This document shows positions 29,632 to 39,704 of a stretch of DNA of 64,000 nucleotides, piece by piece. Location: NCBI GenBank assembly GCA_903901335.1, contig CAIUQR010000032.1, positions 1 through 64,000 on the forward strand, in the 5' to 3' direction. The position numbers and the translations under genes were made by a program. Source of the DNA: an uncultured delta proteobacterium. GTDB taxonomy: Bacteria; Desulfobacterota; Desulfobulbia; Desulfobulbales; Desulfocapsaceae. Numbering within the stretch: position 1 is the stretch's first letter; each line of letters opens with the position of its first letter. The notes under the pieces were generated by a model. It searched no databases and had not been told where the DNA came from. It saw nothing but the letters and a program-made list of their open reading frames with translations.

Positions 29632-30228
29632 CTACAGTACAAGATAAAAAAGCGGAAAAACAAATATCCAGATCATATCAACCAGATGCCAGTACAGCCC
29701 TGAATTTTCAAGCATCGAAAAACGATCTTCATTCACCCTTCCGTTAATTACGAAAACAAGACTCACGGCCAGCAGGGTCATACCCACTATCACATGCAGC
29801 CCATGCAGGCCGGTGATCACATAGTAGAGCCCGAAAAAAATATTCGTCCCAGGTGGTCCATTCTGTAAGGTGGCGGAATTCGGAAAAATATCATGATGAA
29901 TCTTCGTTCCCCACTCGACATATTTATTGACCAGGAAGAGACATCCACAAAGAATCGAAAATGTAATCAGAAAAATGGCCAGTTTTTTGGACCGTCTCCG
30001 TATTGCGGTAATGGAGGCCGCTACGGTAAAACTGCTGAGCAGGAGGATGACCGTGTTCACTGAACCGATGATCCGGTCAAGCGCTTTGCCGCCTTCCGCG
30101 AAATTCTTTGGGTATTCGTGAAAATAGACGGCATACAACAGAAAAAGGCCTCCGAAAAGGATGATCTCGGAATAGAGAAAGAGCCACATTCCTAACCTGA
30201 TCCCTGTTCTATCAATATCTTTCTCCAT
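29632..30228 (-). CDS. Cytochrome c oxidase subunit III
   Basis: LGMWLFLYSEIILFGGLF...GLHGLHVIVGM...YWHLVDMIWIFVFPLFYL. Confidence 0.92.
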   Translation of the reverse strand: MEKDIDRTGIRLGMWLFLYSEIILFGGLFLLYAVYFHEYPKNFAEGGKALDRIIGSVNTVILLLSSFTVAASITAIRRRSKKLAIFLITFSILCGCLFLVNKYVEWGTKIHHDIFPNSATLQNGPPGTNIFFGLYYVITGLHGLHVIVGMTLLAVSLVFVINGRVNEDRFSMLENSGLYWHLVDMIWIFVFPLFYLVL

Positions 30229-31871
30229 TACTCCTGCTCTTTTGGGTTCATGGTATTGTAATGGTCAGATACTTGTCTGAAATCATAGGGGAAGTCTTTA
30301 ACTTCAGGTGTTGCAATGAAGTTATGAAGCGGGGGCGGCGACGGGATCGTCCATTCCAGGGTGGTCCCGCCCCAGGGGTCGGCCGGGGCCTCTTGCCTCA
30401 CACGGAAACTCAAAAGCAGGTTGGTGAACATCAACGCCACCCCGGCTACAATGATAAAGGCCCCGAATCCGGCCAGGAAGTTCCCCGTTGCATACTGGGG
30501 CAGATAATCAAAATACCGGCGCGGCATCCCCATGAGCCCCAGAATCATCATCGGGATGAAATGGAAAATAAATCCAATAGTTATCAATATGGAGGCTATA
30601 TATGCCCTCTTCATATTGTACATCACCCCGAACATCTTGGGCCACCAGAAATGCAGGGCGGCAAAAAACGCAAAACCGGTACCGCCGAACATGGTGAAAT
30701 GGAAGTGAGAAACAACAAATTGGGTATCATGAACATAGACATTGGTGCCGGCGGCGCCCAAGAGAAGACCGGTCAGACCACCAACCGAAAAGAGATAGAT
30801 AAAAGCCAGGGCCAGAAAAAGCGGCGGTGTCATCTGGATGGACCCCTTGTACATGGTCGAAATCCACGAAAACACCTTTACCGCCGAAGGAATGGCCACC
30901 AGATATGTAAGCAGAGAAAAGACGAAGATAGAGACGTCGCTTATTCCGCTTGTGAACATATGGTGGGCCCAGACCAGAGACCCGGCGATAGCAATCGCCA
31001 GCGACGAGTAGACTATCGCCTTATAACCAAAGATTGATTTCCGGGAAAAGATCGGGATAATTTCAGAGACAACCCCCATACCCGGCAGAATCATGATATA
31101 GACGGCCGGATGCGAATACAGCCAGAAAAGGTGTTGATAGAGAAGGGGGTCCCCGCCCTTGTCCGGCTCAAAGAGTCCGATGGATAAAAGCCGCTCCAGA
31201 ATCACCAGAATCAACGTGATCCCGATAACCGGGGTTGCCAGCAGCTGCACCCAGGCCGTGGCATATAAAGACCAGGTAAAAAGCGGTATCTGCATCCACC
31301 CCATACCCTTAGCCCGCATGCGATGCACCGTAGTGATGAAATTAAGACCGGTGAGCATCGACGACATGCCTAGGATAAAGGCAGCCGACACCGTCAGAGA
31401 AACATTCGTATTGGTGGAGACACTGAACGGAACATAAAAGGTCCATCCGGTATCGGGAAATCCTTTGCCTGAAAACAGAGAAATAATAGCAAACACACCA
31501 CCGAGCATGTACAGATACCAGGAAAGCAGATTGAGCCGCGGGAAAAATACATCATCCGCACCAATCTGGATGGGTAGAAAAAAATTACCAAATACTGCAG
31601 GAATGGCCGGAATTACTACGAGAAAGATCATGATCACCCCGTGGAGGGTAAACATGGCATTATACGTCTCCGGCCCCATGATGGTCCGTCCTGGCCACAT
31701 GAGCTCGATGCGCATCAAAAGCCCAAGAACCATCGCCAACGAAAACCACAGGAGGATAGCCCAGAGATACATCAGTGCCAACCGCTTGTGATCTCTCGTC
31801 AACAACCAGGCCCAGATACCACGCAGCCCAGGTGGAGAAGGTGTTTCATAAAAAGATTGTTGTTTTGTCAT
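30228..31871 (-). CDS. Cytochrome c oxidase subunit I (A2-type heme-copper oxidase)
   Basis: LHGVIMIFLVVIPAIPAVFGNFFLP; WLYSHPAVYIMILPGMG; WAHHMFTSG; SHFHFTMFGG. Confidence 0.95.
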   Translation of the reverse strand: MTKQQSFYETPSPPGLRGIWAWLLTRDHKRLALMYLWAILLWFSLAMVLGLLMRIELMWPGRTIMGPETYNAMFTLHGVIMIFLVVIPAIPAVFGNFFLPIQIGADDVFFPRLNLLSWYLYMLGGVFAIISLFSGKGFPDTGWTFYVPFSVSTNTNVSLTVSAAFILGMSSMLTGLNFITTVHRMRAKGMGWMQIPLFTWSLYATAWVQLLATPVIGITLILVILERLLSIGLFEPDKGGDPLLYQHLFWLYSHPAVYIMILPGMGVVSEIIPIFSRKSIFGYKAIVYSSLAIAIAGSLVWAHHMFTSGISDVSIFVFSLLTYLVAIPSAVKVFSWISTMYKGSIQMTPPLFLALAFIYLFSVGGLTGLLLGAAGTNVYVHDTQFVVSHFHFTMFGGTGFAFFAALHFWWPKMFGVMYNMKRAYIASILITIGFIFHFIPMMILGLMGMPRRYFDYLPQYATGNFLAGFGAFIIVAGVALMFTNLLLSFRVRQEAPADPWGGTTLEWTIPSPPPLHNFIATPEVKDFPYDFRQVSDHYNTMNPKEQE

Positions 31872-32099
31872 ACCCTTCCAGTCCCATCAGTCATGCCCTT
31901 CTCCCCGCCCCCTCTTTTTGCCTCTCCGTCTCAGGAATACAAGGAACACTCCCTCAAGACTCCACTCTGACAGGTTTTACGGAAAAATCGATACCCCAAG
32001 GCACCGGCCAGTGCAGTTACTCGTTCCTTGCTGCCGACTAAAAATGGTCTATGGATCAGTCTGAAAAATATCAGAAATTTGTCAATTTGTTTTTATGAG

Positions 32100-32642
32100 T
32101 TACTTATTCTTTCCGGTTGCAAGGTTCACTGTCAGTTTGGTACGAAATTTATGTTTCATCTTAAAGCCGTCATGATCGGGTCCATAGGCCAGAAGCACCA
32201 CAGTATCGGCAGCCGGATCAATTTTTCCACCTTTCGTATCCTGTGCAACGAGCGGGAGAATAAACTCAAGGGTTGTGACACCACCTTCTTCAGAGCCGCC
32301 AACCAGAGTAACGTCGGATTTTCCACCCAGGTCCTCAACGGCCTCATGTTTCGTATCCCCTGTGCCGAACTCATCCGAGATTATAGCTTTTCCATCTTTG
32401 ATATAACCAAGGACATACTTTGCATCCTTCATTTCCTTGCTCGGGTTAAATCCGATGCCGACCCAACCTTTGGTTGGAGCTGACAGTTTGACATTGAGAT
32501 TAGCGCCGTCCACTTTCCAGGAAAATGTCATTTTTTGCGCAGTTATTTGATAATCATAACCAGCTGCAAAGACAGTCGAACAGAGAAGCAGTCCCACACA
32601 GTTGACAAACAATATACCTGATTTTAATATCCTACCAATCAT
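32100..32642 (-). CDS. DOMON-domain secreted protein
   Basis: Signal peptide MIGRILKSGILFVNCVGLLLCSTVFA; MTFSWKVDGANLNVKLSAPTKGWVGIGFNPSKEMKDAKYVLGYI. Confidence 0.75.
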   Translation of the reverse strand: MIGRILKSGILFVNCVGLLLCSTVFAAGYDYQITAQKMTFSWKVDGANLNVKLSAPTKGWVGIGFNPSKEMKDAKYVLGYIKDGKAIISDEFGTGDTKHEAVEDLGGKSDVTLVGGSEEGGVTTLEFILPLVAQDTKGGKIDPAADTVVLLAYGPDHDGFKMKHKFRTKLTVNLATGKNK

Positions 32643-32857
32643 TTTCTCTCTCCTTTTAATTGTTGTGGTGCACGCTGGGCCATGGTAGCGCACAAGGCAA
32701 CTAGCAAAGCCGGTTTGTCTGTTAAGTATCCGGTCGCTCCAGATACTGCTAAATTTCCTTGACAATATTATAGATCATTAATAATAATCAGTATCATTAT
32801 ACATTGGGCTCATTTCTCTGCAAGAGACAATCTGTTGATAATGAAAGCAGGTTCAAT

Positions 32858-33196
32858 CTATTTCGCAGCCATAATTTTTGTATCAGCGAAACTCTGAACT
32901 GTCGAGATATTTCGTCTACAAGGTTGCAATTCAGACAGGTAAGCCATATTATGAAAGAGTATTGTATGTTGTGCCATCACGAACCGCGCCGGAAGATCAG
33001 TGACTTTCTTTGTCTCATAAAGCATCGTGCAATGAAAAGTATATCCTTTTTCCCCCAAGTGATTTTCACGGATGATTGTACCAGAATGAGACCCAGCCGA
33101 CATTAAAATATCGTATCCGCCACGAGGACTGAAGTTATCCTCTGGTGGTTTTACTGCTGTATAAGACCGATCATGCCGACCATCAATATCGGCCAA
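32858..33196 (-). CDS. Hypothetical ORF (112 aa)
   Basis: Open frame divergent from desulfoferrodoxin; no recognised motif. Confidence 0.25.
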   Translation of the reverse strand: MADIDGRHDRSYTAVKPPEDNFSPRGGYDILMSAGSHSGTIIRENHLGEKGYTFHCTMLYETKKVTDLPARFVMAQHTILFHNMAYLSELQPCRRNISTVQSFADTKIMAAK

Positions 33197-33243
33197 GTCA
33201 GGTTGTAATAAACCAGAAAAATACTACTTAAGGAGAAAAAACA

Positions 33244-33618
33244 ATGGCTGAAAGACTACAGGTCTACAAATGCAATGTATGCGGAAATATTATTGAGGTC
33301 CTGCACGGAGGAGCCGGTTCACTGAGCTGCTGCGGACAGGATATGGTCCTGTTAAAAGAGAATACAACGGATGCAGCGGTTGAAAAACACGTCCCGGTGA
33401 TTACCAAATCCGGTGATGGATACATGGTAACGGTCGGCTCTGTTGAACACCCCATGGTCGATACGCATTTTATTGAATGGATCGAGCTCACTGCCGACGG
33501 TATCAGTTACATCGCATTCCTGAAACCAGGCGACAAACCGCAGGCCTTCTTTCCGGTAACTGCCGCCAAGGTCGTTGCCCGCGAGTACTGTAATCTGCAC
33601 GGTCTCTGGAAGGCATGA
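33244..33618 (+). CDS. dfx: Desulfoferrodoxin / superoxide reductase
   Basis: [58 protein letters not shown]. Confidence 0.95.
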   Translation: MAERLQVYKCNVCGNIIEVLHGGAGSLSCCGQDMVLLKENTTDAAVEKHVPVITKSGDGYMVTVGSVEHPMVDTHFIEWIELTADGISYIAFLKPGDKPQAFFPVTAAKVVAREYCNLHGLWKA

Positions 33619-33651
33619 TTATCAGCTCCGGATACCTCATATAAAGCGCAT

Positions 33652-33690
33652 AAAAAACAACCTCCTGTTCAAATATGGTGGTTGTTTTTT
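33652..33690 (+). terminator. Rho-independent terminator after desulfoferrodoxin
   Basis: AAAAAACAACC ... GGTTGTTTTTT perfect stem with T tail. Confidence 0.8.
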
Positions 33691-34029
33691 ATGTTATCTG
33701 GACAATTGATTTTTATCAATTCGAGGAATAATTTCTATTTCCTCACCTTGCAAATCGTTTTTTTCAATTTTTTTTTGTAAAATCCATATATATACAGTAG
33801 AATCCTATCGTCAGCATTTATTCATATTGTTATGTTTTTTCACGTATTGCGCTCGTGTCCGCACAGCATTGGGATGCATTATTTTTTTACAATGTTGTGC
33901 TTTGCAGATTGCAAACACCTGCCCTCTCATTTAACGTTGTCTGGAGAGGTGGATTCTTAGAACAACGAAGAGTTAAGGCAGATATAACTGCCCATATTAA
34001 CTACGTATTCTTCAATGTAATTCTTGACC

Positions 34030-34578
34030 ATGAATCTTTCTCGAATTTTTCCGCTCCCTGTCCTCTTAATTTTATTACTCTTTTTTTCCGGATGCGCCAA
34101 CCAGACAAGGGTCGGAACATTACGGGGTGCGTACGACAACACTCCCCCTGTTGATCTGAGCAACACACCGCTTGTCAAAAAAACACTGTATCAGCAGCTC
34201 AGGCAATGGGAGGGAACGGAATATAAGTATGGCGGGCTCGGCGGAAATGGAGTCGATTGCTCGGGCTTTATTTACCTCACTTTCAAAAGCCGGTTCGGTA
34301 TACAATTACCCCGGTCAACCGATGAACAAATCGAAGTAGGACAGGATGTTACAGGGAGACAACTCCTGCCGGGCGATCTTGTTTTTTTCTCAACCGGTTT
34401 CTTTGACCGCCATGTCGGTATCTACCTGGAAAACAAAAACTTCATTCATGTATCGAAGAACCGAGGAGTTATGTTATCCAATCTGGATGACCAGTACTGG
34501 CATTCACGCTACCGGAAGGCCAAAAGAATCAGGCAGGAGTGGCAGACGCGCCTGTATTCTCAAAACAGATACCCATGA
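34030..34578 (+). CDS. NlpC/P60 family lipoprotein (cell-wall peptidase)
   Basis: Lipobox LFFSGCAN; YGGLGGNGVDCSGFIYLTF; LPGDLVFFS; HVGIYLENKNFIHV. Confidence 0.88.
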   Translation: MNLSRIFPLPVLLILLLFFSGCANQTRVGTLRGAYDNTPPVDLSNTPLVKKTLYQQLRQWEGTEYKYGGLGGNGVDCSGFIYLTFKSRFGIQLPRSTDEQIEVGQDVTGRQLLPGDLVFFSTGFFDRHVGIYLENKNFIHVSKNRGVMLSNLDDQYWHSRYRKAKRIRQEWQTRLYSQNRYP

Positions 34579-35087
34579 CAAAGGACAAATCCAACATTGT
34601 CCTGATCGGAATGCCCGGCTCGGGGAAGAGCACCGTTGGTATCATACTTGCCAAAATCACTTCCCGGAACTTTATCGATACTGATATTCTCATCCAGCTG
34701 CGGGATGGCAGATCTCTCCAGAACATTGTTGATACCGATGGATATATGGCTCTGAGAAAGGTTGAGGAAGAGGTACTCCTGTCGGTCAACTGCCGGAATC
34801 ATGTCATTGCCACCGGCGGCAGTGCTGCTTACAGCCATACCGCTATGTCTCACTTAAGAGAGAACGGAATTGTGGTTTTTTTGCATGCCACGATGGCTAC
34901 CCTGCAGGCCCGGATCCGGAACTATGCGACACGAGGACTTGCCAAAAGACCGGATCAGAGCTTCGCGGATCTGTTTGATGAACGATTGGCCCTCTATATG
35001 CGCTATGCAGATATCACGGTACCAGGCGACGCTCTGACCCAGGAGGATGTCTGCGCGCAGATCTTAAACGAACTGGGGACACACTAG
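34575..35087 (+). CDS. Shikimate kinase-like protein
   Basis: IVLIGMPGSGKSTVGIILAKITSRNFIDTDILIQ; VIATGGSAAYS; ATGA overlap with previous gene. Confidence 0.75.
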   Translation: MTKDKSNIVLIGMPGSGKSTVGIILAKITSRNFIDTDILIQLRDGRSLQNIVDTDGYMALRKVEEEVLLSVNCRNHVIATGGSAAYSHTAMSHLRENGIVVFLHATMATLQARIRNYATRGLAKRPDQSFADLFDERLALYMRYADITVPGDALTQEDVCAQILNELGTH

Positions 35088-35090
35088 CCC

Positions 35091-35447
35091 ATGGATTCCG
35101 GACAATTTCGTATGGACAATGAGCGAAGGACAGTGGAGGCCATGGTGGCTCTCTATTGTCGTGTTCATCATGGCGGGACCGGAGATCTCTGCGACGGATG
35201 CAGTTCCCTTGTCGCCTATGCCCGTCTGCGGCTTGCAGGCTGTCCGTATCAGCAGAGAAAACCAACCTGCGGCAGATGCCCGATCCACTGTTATAAACCG
35301 GAGCTGCGCCTGAAGATCATAGAGGTCATGCGATTCGCCGGCCCCCGGATGTTCCTGCACCACCCGATACTCGCCATCAGACATATGAGAGACCGCTTTC
35401 GGAAGATCCCGCCGCTGCCGCACAAAAAACCGATCCGGGAACAATAA
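35091..35447 (+). CDS. Nitrous oxide-stimulated promoter family protein (YgbA_NO-like)
   Basis: RRTVEAMVALYCRVHHG...LCDGCSSLVAYARLRLAGCPYQQRKPTCGRCPIHCYKPELR..MRFAGPRM. Confidence 0.8.
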   Translation: MDSGQFRMDNERRTVEAMVALYCRVHHGGTGDLCDGCSSLVAYARLRLAGCPYQQRKPTCGRCPIHCYKPELRLKIIEVMRFAGPRMFLHHPILAIRHMRDRFRKIPPLPHKKPIREQ

Positions 35448-35479
35448 GCCTCAAAACGGCCATCCCCGGTGAATCTTCT

Positions 35480-36385
35480 TTACCGTTTGCCGGTTATCCG
35501 CGCCAATGCCTCGGCATATCGCTGCCGTGTCTTCTCGATGATCTCTGCTGGAAGCTCAGGAGCAGGCGGGGTCTTATCCCAGTCGAGCCCGGAGAGATAA
35601 TCGCGCAGGAACTGTTTATCAAAGCTAGGTTGTCCTTTTCCCGGCTTATACGCATCAAGAGGCCAGAAGCGTGAAGAATCCGGGGTCAACACCTCGTCGA
35701 TCAGGATCAACCTGTCATCCTTCAACCCCAGTTCGAACTTTGTATCGGCAATGATTATCCCCTTGCCGCGGGCATAATCGGCAGCTCGCCGGTAAAGGTT
35801 GATGCTGATCTCGGCTATCTCTTTCGCCCGTGCGGAGCCGACTGTTTCGGCCATCTCCGCAATCGAGATATTCTCATCATGCGTCCCCAGCTCCGCCTTG
35901 GTCGATGGGGTAAAAAGCGGCTCAGGGAATTTCTCCGATTCCAGCATTCCAGCAGGTAAGGAGAATCCGCAAACGTCTTGAGACTTCCGGTAGGCACTCC
36001 AGAAGGAACCGGAGATATAGCCGCGGACAATACATTCAATTGGCAGGGGACGGGTTCTGTGCACCAGCATGGATCGGCCCTCCAATTGTTCGCTATATTG
36101 CCGGCAAACATCGGGATAGACCTGAATATCGGAACTTATCAGATGATTTTCGACGACATCTCCCAGCAGATCAAACCAGAAAAGGGACAAGCTGGTCAGG
36201 ATCTTCCCTTTCCCCGGGATCGGTGCATTCATAACCACATCATAGGCAGAGATCCGATCCGTTGCCACCATCAGCAGTTTATCGTCGTGGCCGGGAATCG
36301 CATACATATCCCTGACCTTGCCTCGATGCACCAGATTCAGATCTGCAAACTCGGTTGTAATTATAGCATCCATTTTTACCGTCAT
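35480..36385 (-). CDS. purC: Phosphoribosylaminoimidazole-succinocarboxamide synthase
   Basis: LVHRGKVRDMYAI; PIECIVRGYISGSFW; LILIDEVLTPDSSRFWP. Confidence 0.95.
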   Translation of the reverse strand: MTVKMDAIITTEFADLNLVHRGKVRDMYAIPGHDDKLLMVATDRISAYDVVMNAPIPGKGKILTSLSLFWFDLLGDVVENHLISSDIQVYPDVCRQYSEQLEGRSMLVHRTRPLPIECIVRGYISGSFWSAYRKSQDVCGFSLPAGMLESEKFPEPLFTPSTKAELGTHDENISIAEMAETVGSARAKEIAEISINLYRRAADYARGKGIIIADTKFELGLKDDRLILIDEVLTPDSSRFWPLDAYKPGKGQPSFDKQFLRDYLSGLDWDKTPPAPELPAEIIEKTRQRYAEALARITGKR

Positions 36386-36455
36386 GCTCCTTCAACTTTA
36401 TTAGAGTAGTAGAGATTTCTTCGAGGACTCACACCTTGCGTCATTGCCGGGTTCA

Positions 36456-37364
36456 TCAATGCTTCAGCCTCTGATTGGAATTTTGCGCCTGAACCAGACT
36501 GTATTTTTCGCAGGCGGGGTTGCTGTAATAGACTAGGGTGGAGGTTAAAGAGCCGATCACTATTTTCGAGTTGATCAGAACGGGGACCCGGCATTCATCA
36601 TTGGTGTACCAGATAACCGTATCCCCTCGTTTGTCGTACAGGCCGGTAAAGGTCAAAATCGGCATGACCTCAACTGTATCAACCGGTCCGATAACGGTAT
36701 CCTCCAGATGGGTTTTCCGCATGGTCTCAACCACAACTTCATTGCGTTTGTCATCTGCGAAAGTCGGCACCTTGAACGGTTTTCCCATCTCCAGCGGCAT
36801 CACACGGCTCCCGAAAAAGGAGGAGAATTCATTATGGGTGGTCCCGCTGATGGCAAACTCCCTGGTCGGGTCCCCGTCCTTGGTGTAGATCACTTTTCCT
36901 TCCTGCTGCTCATAGGTGAGAACACGATGAGCGGTGTAGCTTCTCCCCTCTTTCTGCCAGATCTCGTAGTGGACCGGCAGCCTCTCATCGCCGGTGACTG
37001 TTGTTACATGGGTATCTTTGACCGGATAAATGTAGCTGAACATCCCGTTATCCGTAGAAATTTTTGCCAGTATTTCATAGGTGTCCTTCTTGGAAGGAAC
37101 CTTTTTGATCTCCAGACGCAGCTCTCCGATCTTGATGCCGCCGGTCCAGGAGATATCATAGACGAATTTTTCTCCGCCGGAATACGCGATCTCTGCGATT
37201 TCCGGCGCTATTTTCCCGAAAGGAATAGTATCCGTCGATGCCTGTGCCTCAGCTGGGGATGCATTTTCAGAGGATTCGCCGGAAATACCGGGATGCCCTC
37301 CGAGGGCTGTGGTCACCTGCAAGAGCAGGAAGAGAGAAAGGAGTGTGATAATCTTCGAGTACAT
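36456..37364 (-). CDS. DUF3108-type secreted protein
   Basis: Signal peptide; GGEKFVYDISWTGGIKIGELRLEI; DDKRNEVVVETMRKTHL. Confidence 0.7.
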   Translation of the reverse strand: MYSKIITLLSLFLLLQVTTALGGHPGISGESSENASPAEAQASTDTIPFGKIAPEIAEIAYSGGEKFVYDISWTGGIKIGELRLEIKKVPSKKDTYEILAKISTDNGMFSYIYPVKDTHVTTVTGDERLPVHYEIWQKEGRSYTAHRVLTYEQQEGKVIYTKDGDPTREFAISGTTHNEFSSFFGSRVMPLEMGKPFKVPTFADDKRNEVVVETMRKTHLEDTVIGPVDTVEVMPILTFTGLYDKRGDTVIWYTNDECRVPVLINSKIVIGSLTSTLVYYSNPACEKYSLVQAQNSNQRLKH

Positions 37365-37370
37365 TTTATA

Positions 37371-38228
37371 TTATCTGGTGGTGGCCAGAGACAGCCAGGT
37401 GGCAATGAACAAGGTCAGACTGATGAAGCCGTTCATCGAAAAAAAGGCTGCCTGAATACGTGAGAGGTCTTTCGGATTGACCAGAATATGCTGATAAAAT
37501 AAAGCGCCGGCAGTCAGGACTATACCGATGTAATAAAAATAGTTCAGACCGGATTGCACACCGGTCAGGGTGAAAAAGACAAACGCCAGAATATGGAAGA
37601 AGACCGCCAGTCTGAACGCATTTTCCCGCCCCAGTCTCGCAGGCAGAGAGAAGAGTCCGGCCTCGCGGTCAAAATCCGAGTCCAGACAGGCATAGATGGT
37701 ATCAAAACCGGTCACCCAGAAAAGGACGCCGATCGACAGCACGAAGGGATATCCCGTCAGATCCCCGCGCACGGCGGCCCAGCCTCCCAGCGGAGCAAGA
37801 GCCAACGCCACCCCCAATATCAGATGGCAGAAAGAGGTGAACCGTTTGGTCAACGAATAAAACAGGGTAAGCGAGAGCGCAAAAGGCGCGAGCATCATCG
37901 TCAGACGATTCAGGTGATAACAGGCGAAGAAAAAAAACACCCCGGCAAGGATGACCATCGACCAGGCCTCAACCATCCTCACCTCGCCGGCGGGAATCGC
38001 CCGGTCGGCGGTACGCGGGTTGGCCCCGTCGAATTTGGAATCAACAATCCGGTTGAACCCCATCGCACAGGTCCTGGCCCCGACCATGGCCAGGACTACC
38101 CAGAAGATGACACGCAGCTGTGGTACACCGCGGGCAGCCAGAAAGGCTCCGGTAAAGGCAAACGGCAGAGCAAAGATGGTCAGCTTGAATTTGATCATCT
38201 CAAGCAATATGCCTATTTTCCTTAGCAT
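37371..38228 (-). CDS. mqnP: UbiA-family polyprenyltransferase (menaquinone pathway, MqnP-like)
   Basis: GFNRIVDSKFDGANPRTADRAIPAGEV; GFDTIYACLDSDFDREAGLFSLPARLG. Confidence 0.88.
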   Translation of the reverse strand: MLRKIGILLEMIKFKLTIFALPFAFTGAFLAARGVPQLRVIFWVVLAMVGARTCAMGFNRIVDSKFDGANPRTADRAIPAGEVRMVEAWSMVILAGVFFFFACYHLNRLTMMLAPFALSLTLFYSLTKRFTSFCHLILGVALALAPLGGWAAVRGDLTGYPFVLSIGVLFWVTGFDTIYACLDSDFDREAGLFSLPARLGRENAFRLAVFFHILAFVFFTLTGVQSGLNYFYYIGIVLTAGALFYQHILVNPKDLSRIQAAFFSMNGFISLTLFIATWLSLATTR

Positions 38229-38806
38229 TCTTCCTTATCTCCCCAGCATTTTCTCGACGTCACCGGCATGCCGATCTGATCGGCAAGCCTCCAGGCAAAG
38301 GTCTCAGCCGCCGCCTCCAAGCTCTGCGGCTTCAGATAGAAACCTGGCATCGGCGGGCATATTATGGCTCCGGCGTCATGCGCCTGCAACATATTCTGCA
38401 GATGAGTCCTGTTAAAGGGTGTCTCTCGTACCGCCAGGATCAGTTTTTTCCTTTCCTTTAACAGGACATCCGCTGCCCGATGAATCAGATTTATCGATAA
38501 TCCGCAGGCAATCGCGGCCAGTGTTCCCATCGAACAGGGAAGAACAACCATCCCGGAATAACCGCTGGAACCGGAGGATGGCGGGGCGGAAAAGTCATGC
38601 AGATCAAACCATTGCGAGACGACCGGCAGATCTTCAGGGATCAGCCCCTCTTCAAAGGACAAGACGTCCCGCCCTGCGTCCGAGCAGATGCCATGCACGA
38701 TGACACCCTGCTCGCCCAACAATCTGAGGAACGGCTGGAGAAAGAGCATCCCGCTGGCCCCGGTCACGGCAACAAGATATTTCTTTTCGACTTTCTCTTT
38801 TTTCAT
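38222..38806 (-). CDS. ubiX: UbiX-family flavin prenyltransferase
   Basis: LVAVTGASGMLFLQPFLRLL; VVLPCSMGTLAAIACGLSINLIHRAADVLLKERKKLILAVRETPFN. Confidence 0.9.
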   Translation of the reverse strand: MKKEKVEKKYLVAVTGASGMLFLQPFLRLLGEQGVIVHGICSDAGRDVLSFEEGLIPEDLPVVSQWFDLHDFSAPPSSGSSGYSGMVVLPCSMGTLAAIACGLSINLIHRAADVLLKERKKLILAVRETPFNRTHLQNMLQAHDAGAIICPPMPGFYLKPQSLEAAAETFAWRLADQIGMPVTSRKCWGDKEEC

Positions 38807-38807
38807 G

Positions 38808-39701
38808 TTAACTCGATGAATTCTCAGGTGATAACGTTTGGAGCGGTCTGATTTTCAAAGGTAAGGCATCCCGCTCAGCCACCCCGCCATCGATCAAATA
38901 CTGGAAAAATTTCGTCACACCCTGTTTCTTCCTGTCCCCAAGATCATACTCAATAGCGGTTAAATATTCATAGCATTTTTGCGGTGTCATTGGAACCCGC
39001 GGAGCAACCAGCTCACAGATCGCCAACAGATCCTTTCGGCCTTCATCCCGGCAGCGCAGGATTTCCTGATGGACTCTTGCTACCAGGCCGGGCTCTTGTG
39101 CACAGAATTCTTCCCGGACCACGCACAAAGAAAAAACAAAGGGAAGCCCGGTATGCCGTTTCCAGAGTTCACCAAGGTCGAGCCGATACGGAAACCGATC
39201 CGCCAGGCGCAGGGCCTCATCGCCAATGGCCAGGATCGCCGTATGGGAAATATTTTCCGCATGAAAAATTTCACCCGAGATATACGCAGGCTGCACCTGG
39301 AAAAATTCCTCCAGCAGAATTTTCACTAAACAGACGGATGTCTCCGACTGGCTGCTTAAAAGCACCGTATGGCCGGTAAGTTTTTCCACCGGCAGGCGAG
39401 AGAAAAGAAAAACGGAACCGACGGGCCCGTTGGCACTGATGGAAAGATCGGCAAGTATTTGATAGTTTTTCGGTCTGACGCAATATTCATAGGCGGAGAC
39501 AAAACCGAGATCTATTTCTCCAGCCGCAAGCATTCGATTAAGGGCCGATGGCGGAGCCTCGACGAGTTCCCATCCCTCTTCCCTGATCGTTCTCTTCCAG
39601 ACTTCATAAATCGGGGCCATATTCACATACTTGACCATACCGACCCGGACTTTCTTGTGTGGTGGAGTATCCATCAGACCTTTACCTGTTCTTTTTTCCA
39701 A
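38808..39701 (-). CDS. mqnA: Chorismate dehydratase MqnA
   Basis: VGMVKYVNMAPIYEVW; PSALNRMLAAGEIDLGFVSAYEY; LSSQSETSVCLVKILL. Confidence 0.88.
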   Translation of the reverse strand: MEKRTGKGLMDTPPHKKVRVGMVKYVNMAPIYEVWKRTIREEGWELVEAPPSALNRMLAAGEIDLGFVSAYEYCVRPKNYQILADLSISANGPVGSVFLFSRLPVEKLTGHTVLLSSQSETSVCLVKILLEEFFQVQPAYISGEIFHAENISHTAILAIGDEALRLADRFPYRLDLGELWKRHTGLPFVFSLCVVREEFCAQEPGLVARVHQEILRCRDEGRKDLLAICELVAPRVPMTPQKCYEYLTAIEYDLGDRKKQGVTKFFQYLIDGGVAERDALPLKIRPLQTLSPENSSS

Positions 39702-39704
39702 CAG

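Noticed and set aside
32950-33106. Short frame MKEYCMLCHHEPRR with a CXXCH heme-like motif
   Set aside because: One motif in an otherwise non-protein-like short frame, no signal peptide and no clear SD; probably chance.
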